Assembly: GCA_947629255.1 (NCBI GenBank)
Contig: CANRDF010000011.1
Coordinates: 1-38,367 of the forward strand
DNA length: 38,367 bases
Origin: an uncultured Bacilli bacterium
GTDB taxonomy: Bacteria > Bacillota_I > Bacilli_A > RF39 > UBA660
Direction of reading: 5' to 3'
How positions within the stretch are numbered: the first letter of the stretch is position 1; every line of letters starts with the position of its first letter. Below are positions 35,828-38,367 of the stretch, piece after piece. The position numbers and the translations under genes were made by a program. Below the pieces are notes generated by a model. It was given only the letters and a program-made list of their open reading frames with translations. It was not told the origin of the DNA and did no database searches.

Positions 35828-38221
35828 TCAAATTTCTGATGCGTACTCTAATAATCTCATAAACATGGAAATAAATTTAGGATCTAATCCATTCTTCTTT
35901 AACTTACGAATAGCAATTCTTTTCTTATTCATTTCCATATCACTAAAGATAATGTTAGCAATCATCTCTTTTAAAGTTGTTTTAATTGCTAAATCACTAA
36001 TAATGGAATCAATATCTTCATGAATAAATCTTACAGCATCTATTTCAATATCTTTTCCTTTACAATTAATGGATAACTGACTTGTTGTACTTACATGTTT
36101 GACTTCGACGACAAAGTCTGCATCATCAACATAACTATTTGAAGTATAAACTTCTTTATCTAAGTAAACAACTACTTCATCAGCTTTTCTTGTATTTCTA
36201 AATCTGATACGATAATCTCTAAACTCAGGTATAATTCCACTTTTTCCTTCTGTTGGTCTAATAATTACGGTAAAGTTATTTTGCAAATAATTATAATCAA
36301 TTGCAGAAGTAATGTAATATCCTTTTTCATGTAAACGAGTCACCCCATCATCTTCATATAAATTATAAATATTACTTTTACCTGGGAATATGTGAATTTC
36401 CATACTCTTTGGGGCATCTGTTACATTTCGATTTTCTTCTAAGTCAGCTAAAGGAATAATAGAACCTGATTTTGCAAATACGGGATAATCTTCATCTTTA
36501 TAGAATGTTACATATCGTTTGTCTCCAGGAAACTTTTTCCCAGTTTTAAAATCATACCAAGTTCCTGCAGGTAAGTAAACACGATGGACGGTTCGATTCA
36601 TTAGTACATCTTTTGGAGAAGTAATTGGGGATACTAATAACTCGGAACCAAAAAGATATTCATTCTTATGATCTGGTTCATCATATAAAGCTGGATTATT
36701 ATAATAAATAGGTTGTATTAATGGAAGTCCTGTCTTATGATATTTATATGCTTCTGTATAAAGATATGGAATAAAGCGATGTCTTAAATTCATATAGTAT
36801 TTGACAATCTCTAAAGTTTTAACATCCCATTTCCATGGTTCTCTTTTATAGTATTTTCCCCCTTTACTTGCTAAACGAAATATTGGACTAAATGTTCCGA
36901 GTTCCACATAACGAACGTAAAGATCAGAGTCTTCCATACCGCCTAGATATCCCCCAATATCATGACTCCACCAAGTAAGTCCTTTATTAGAAGCCATCGA
37001 ATTAAAGTATGGTAATATTTTTAAAGTACTCCATGAGACAAGAGTATTCCCGCTGTAAAGAACAGGATACCTATGACTTGCAAGTAAACTATTTTTTGCA
37101 AGAACTAAACCTCTTTTTTCATCTGATTTTTTATAGTTTTCAAAATGATACCTTGTTAAAGCTCGAGGTGTATAAACATCTTTTGGATTATTATAATCAA
37201 GCCAAAAGAAATCAACACCCTTTTGTTCCAAAGGATTAATTAAATAATGAAAATAACAAGTAAGTAAAAACTTATCAAAAATATTAAATGGTATCGTTCT
37301 TTTATCTGTTAATCCTAAAGATCTTGCAATAATCTCATATCCATCTTCATGAGGCATAATACCTTCACTAGGATTGATTAAAAGACCAAGTTTTACACCT
37401 CTTTCATGTAAGTATTTGACAAAATAATCTGGATCACTAAATAAATTACGATTAAAAGTAAATCCTGTTTTATATTTCGATAAATCTCTTCCATCTTTTA
37501 AATGCCAAAATTCATCAAGTAATAAAACTGATACAGGTATCTCATGTTTATTAAAGTTTTGTAATAAATCATCAATATCATTAAAGTTATAAATTTCACT
37601 TTTATTCCACCATACTCCAAGAGCATATCGAGGAATTAAAGCAGGATATCCAGTCAATTCAAAATAATCTTTTAAACACAATCCAAAATCTCTTCGATAC
37701 ATAAAAACATAAGTATCAATTCTAGGAATTGTTGGGGGAATTAAAAAACCATCTTGATTGACAATCATCGATTTACTATCATCAATAGATACAAAACCAT
37801 CAACAGAATATAATCCCTTTTGATAATCAGGTTTATCTAAGTTAATCCCTAATCCAGATGTTTTAAAATTACGTACTTCTTTATTTTTCATTTGCCAAGT
37901 TTTATCTGTATTTAATAAATAAATTTCAATATTTAAAGATTCAAATGGTTTTTCTTTTTGATATTTTAACATAAAGTAATCTGTTGTTATTTCTAAGTTT
38001 TTATCATCTTGATTGACTTTAAACTGAGGTACAGGAAAATTACGATTTTGAACTTGTTCTGTTAAATCATCAAAAAACATTCCATCTTTATTATATTCGA
38101 GTCTTACAAGTCTTGGTGTAAGAACTGTAATACGATAAGTAGCCCCTTGAAAGATAGCTTCAGGTTTACTTTTCGCATTATTATAATCTGCTTTAAAATG
38201 TACATCTAATCCCGTATTCAT
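35828..38221 (-). CDS. Glycoside hydrolase family 31 protein
   Basis: LGVWWNKSEIYN, VSVLLLDEFWHLKDG, GVDFFWLDYNNPKD, WWSHDIGGYLGG, SPIFRLASKGG, YLFGSELLVSPI. Confidence 0.9.
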   Translation of the reverse strand: MNTGLDVHFKADYNNAKSKPEAIFQGATYRITVLTPRLVRLEYNKDGMFFDDLTEQVQNRNFPVPQFKVNQDDKNLEITTDYFMLKYQKEKPFESLNIEIYLLNTDKTWQMKNKEVRNFKTSGLGINLDKPDYQKGLYSVDGFVSIDDSKSMIVNQDGFLIPPTIPRIDTYVFMYRRDFGLCLKDYFELTGYPALIPRYALGVWWNKSEIYNFNDIDDLLQNFNKHEIPVSVLLLDEFWHLKDGRDLSKYKTGFTFNRNLFSDPDYFVKYLHERGVKLGLLINPSEGIMPHEDGYEIIARSLGLTDKRTIPFNIFDKFLLTCYFHYLINPLEQKGVDFFWLDYNNPKDVYTPRALTRYHFENYKKSDEKRGLVLAKNSLLASHRYPVLYSGNTLVSWSTLKILPYFNSMASNKGLTWWSHDIGGYLGGMEDSDLYVRYVELGTFSPIFRLASKGGKYYKREPWKWDVKTLEIVKYYMNLRHRFIPYLYTEAYKYHKTGLPLIQPIYYNNPALYDEPDHKNEYLFGSELLVSPITSPKDVLMNRTVHRVYLPAGTWYDFKTGKKFPGDKRYVTFYKDEDYPVFAKSGSIIPLADLEENRNVTDAPKSMEIHIFPGKSNIYNLYEDDGVTRLHEKGYYITSAIDYNYLQNNFTVIIRPTEGKSGIIPEFRDYRIRFRNTRKADEVVVYLDKEVYTSNSYVDDADFVVEVKHVSTTSQLSINCKGKDIEIDAVRFIHEDIDSIISDLAIKTTLKEMIANIIFSDMEMNKKRIAIRKLKKNGLDPKFISMFMRLLEYASEI

Positions 38222-38248
38222 AAGTCACCTCCTATTTATTCTTTTTAC

Positions 38249-38272
38249 ACAAAGAAGACGATTGGTTATAAC
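38249..38272 (-). terminator. Terminator-like stem-loop upstream of GH31 gene
   Basis: Minus strand AAGACGGTTATAACCAATCGTCTTCTTT. Confidence 0.45.
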
Positions 38273-38312
38273 CGTCTTTCATACATATTTATTTTTCAAT
38301 TGTTGATAACTC

Positions 38313-38367
38313 ACCGGGGAGCCGGGACGAACATCCGCCCGTCCAACGGCTCATGACTACCCCGCCG
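38313..38367 (-). ncRNA. 3' part of a GC-rich structured ncRNA, truncated by the window edge
   Basis: Nested stems CGGGG/CCCCG, AGCCG/CGGCT and GGACG/CGTCC in a GC-rich block inside AT-rich DNA; strand assumed from the downstream terminator-like hairpin. Confidence 0.5.

Noticed and set aside
38319-38352. 34-nt GAGCCG...CGGCTC hairpin as group II intron domain V
   Set aside because: Length and AGC fit superficially, but the bulge position is wrong, there is no GNRA tetraloop and no intron-encoded protein nearby.

Overview
This is an AT-rich Bacillota (Bacilli-like) chromosomal segment with about 30 genes, mostly on the minus strand. Recognisable genes include recX, a 2Fe-2S/FAD oxidoreductase pair, an RsmB-type rRNA methyltransferase, thymidylate kinase, a GSP39-type SDR, a CotY/CotZ-like coat protein, an FtsW/RodA/SpoVE protein, trmB, an AlbA_2 ATP-binding regulator, a SpoVB/MATE-like flippase, a Cse60-like protein, a class B-like sortase, a TPR glycosyltransferase, a GH3 enzyme, an archaeal-type AspRS behind a T-box, two PD-(D/E)XK (Rpn-like) nucleases, an AAA-ATPase-like/PD-(D/E)XK protein and a GH31 enzyme. 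Points most worth a second look: (1) a GC-rich nested stem-loop cut off by the right window edge, probably part of a structured ncRNA; (2) exactly 10-bp-phased TGTCGAA (Spo0A-box-like) arrays upstream of both Rpn-like genes; (3) a T TTT TTA heptamer at a -1 frame break in the AAA-ATPase/nuclease gene; (4) a decayed Panacea (DUF4065) antitoxin-like pseudogene; (5) a T-box with a readable GAC specifier; (6) a sigma-K-like promoter before the CotY/Z gene; (7) a sortase with a large cytoplasmic N-terminal domain that overlaps a convergent gene. All family calls are from reading the translations; no database search was run.
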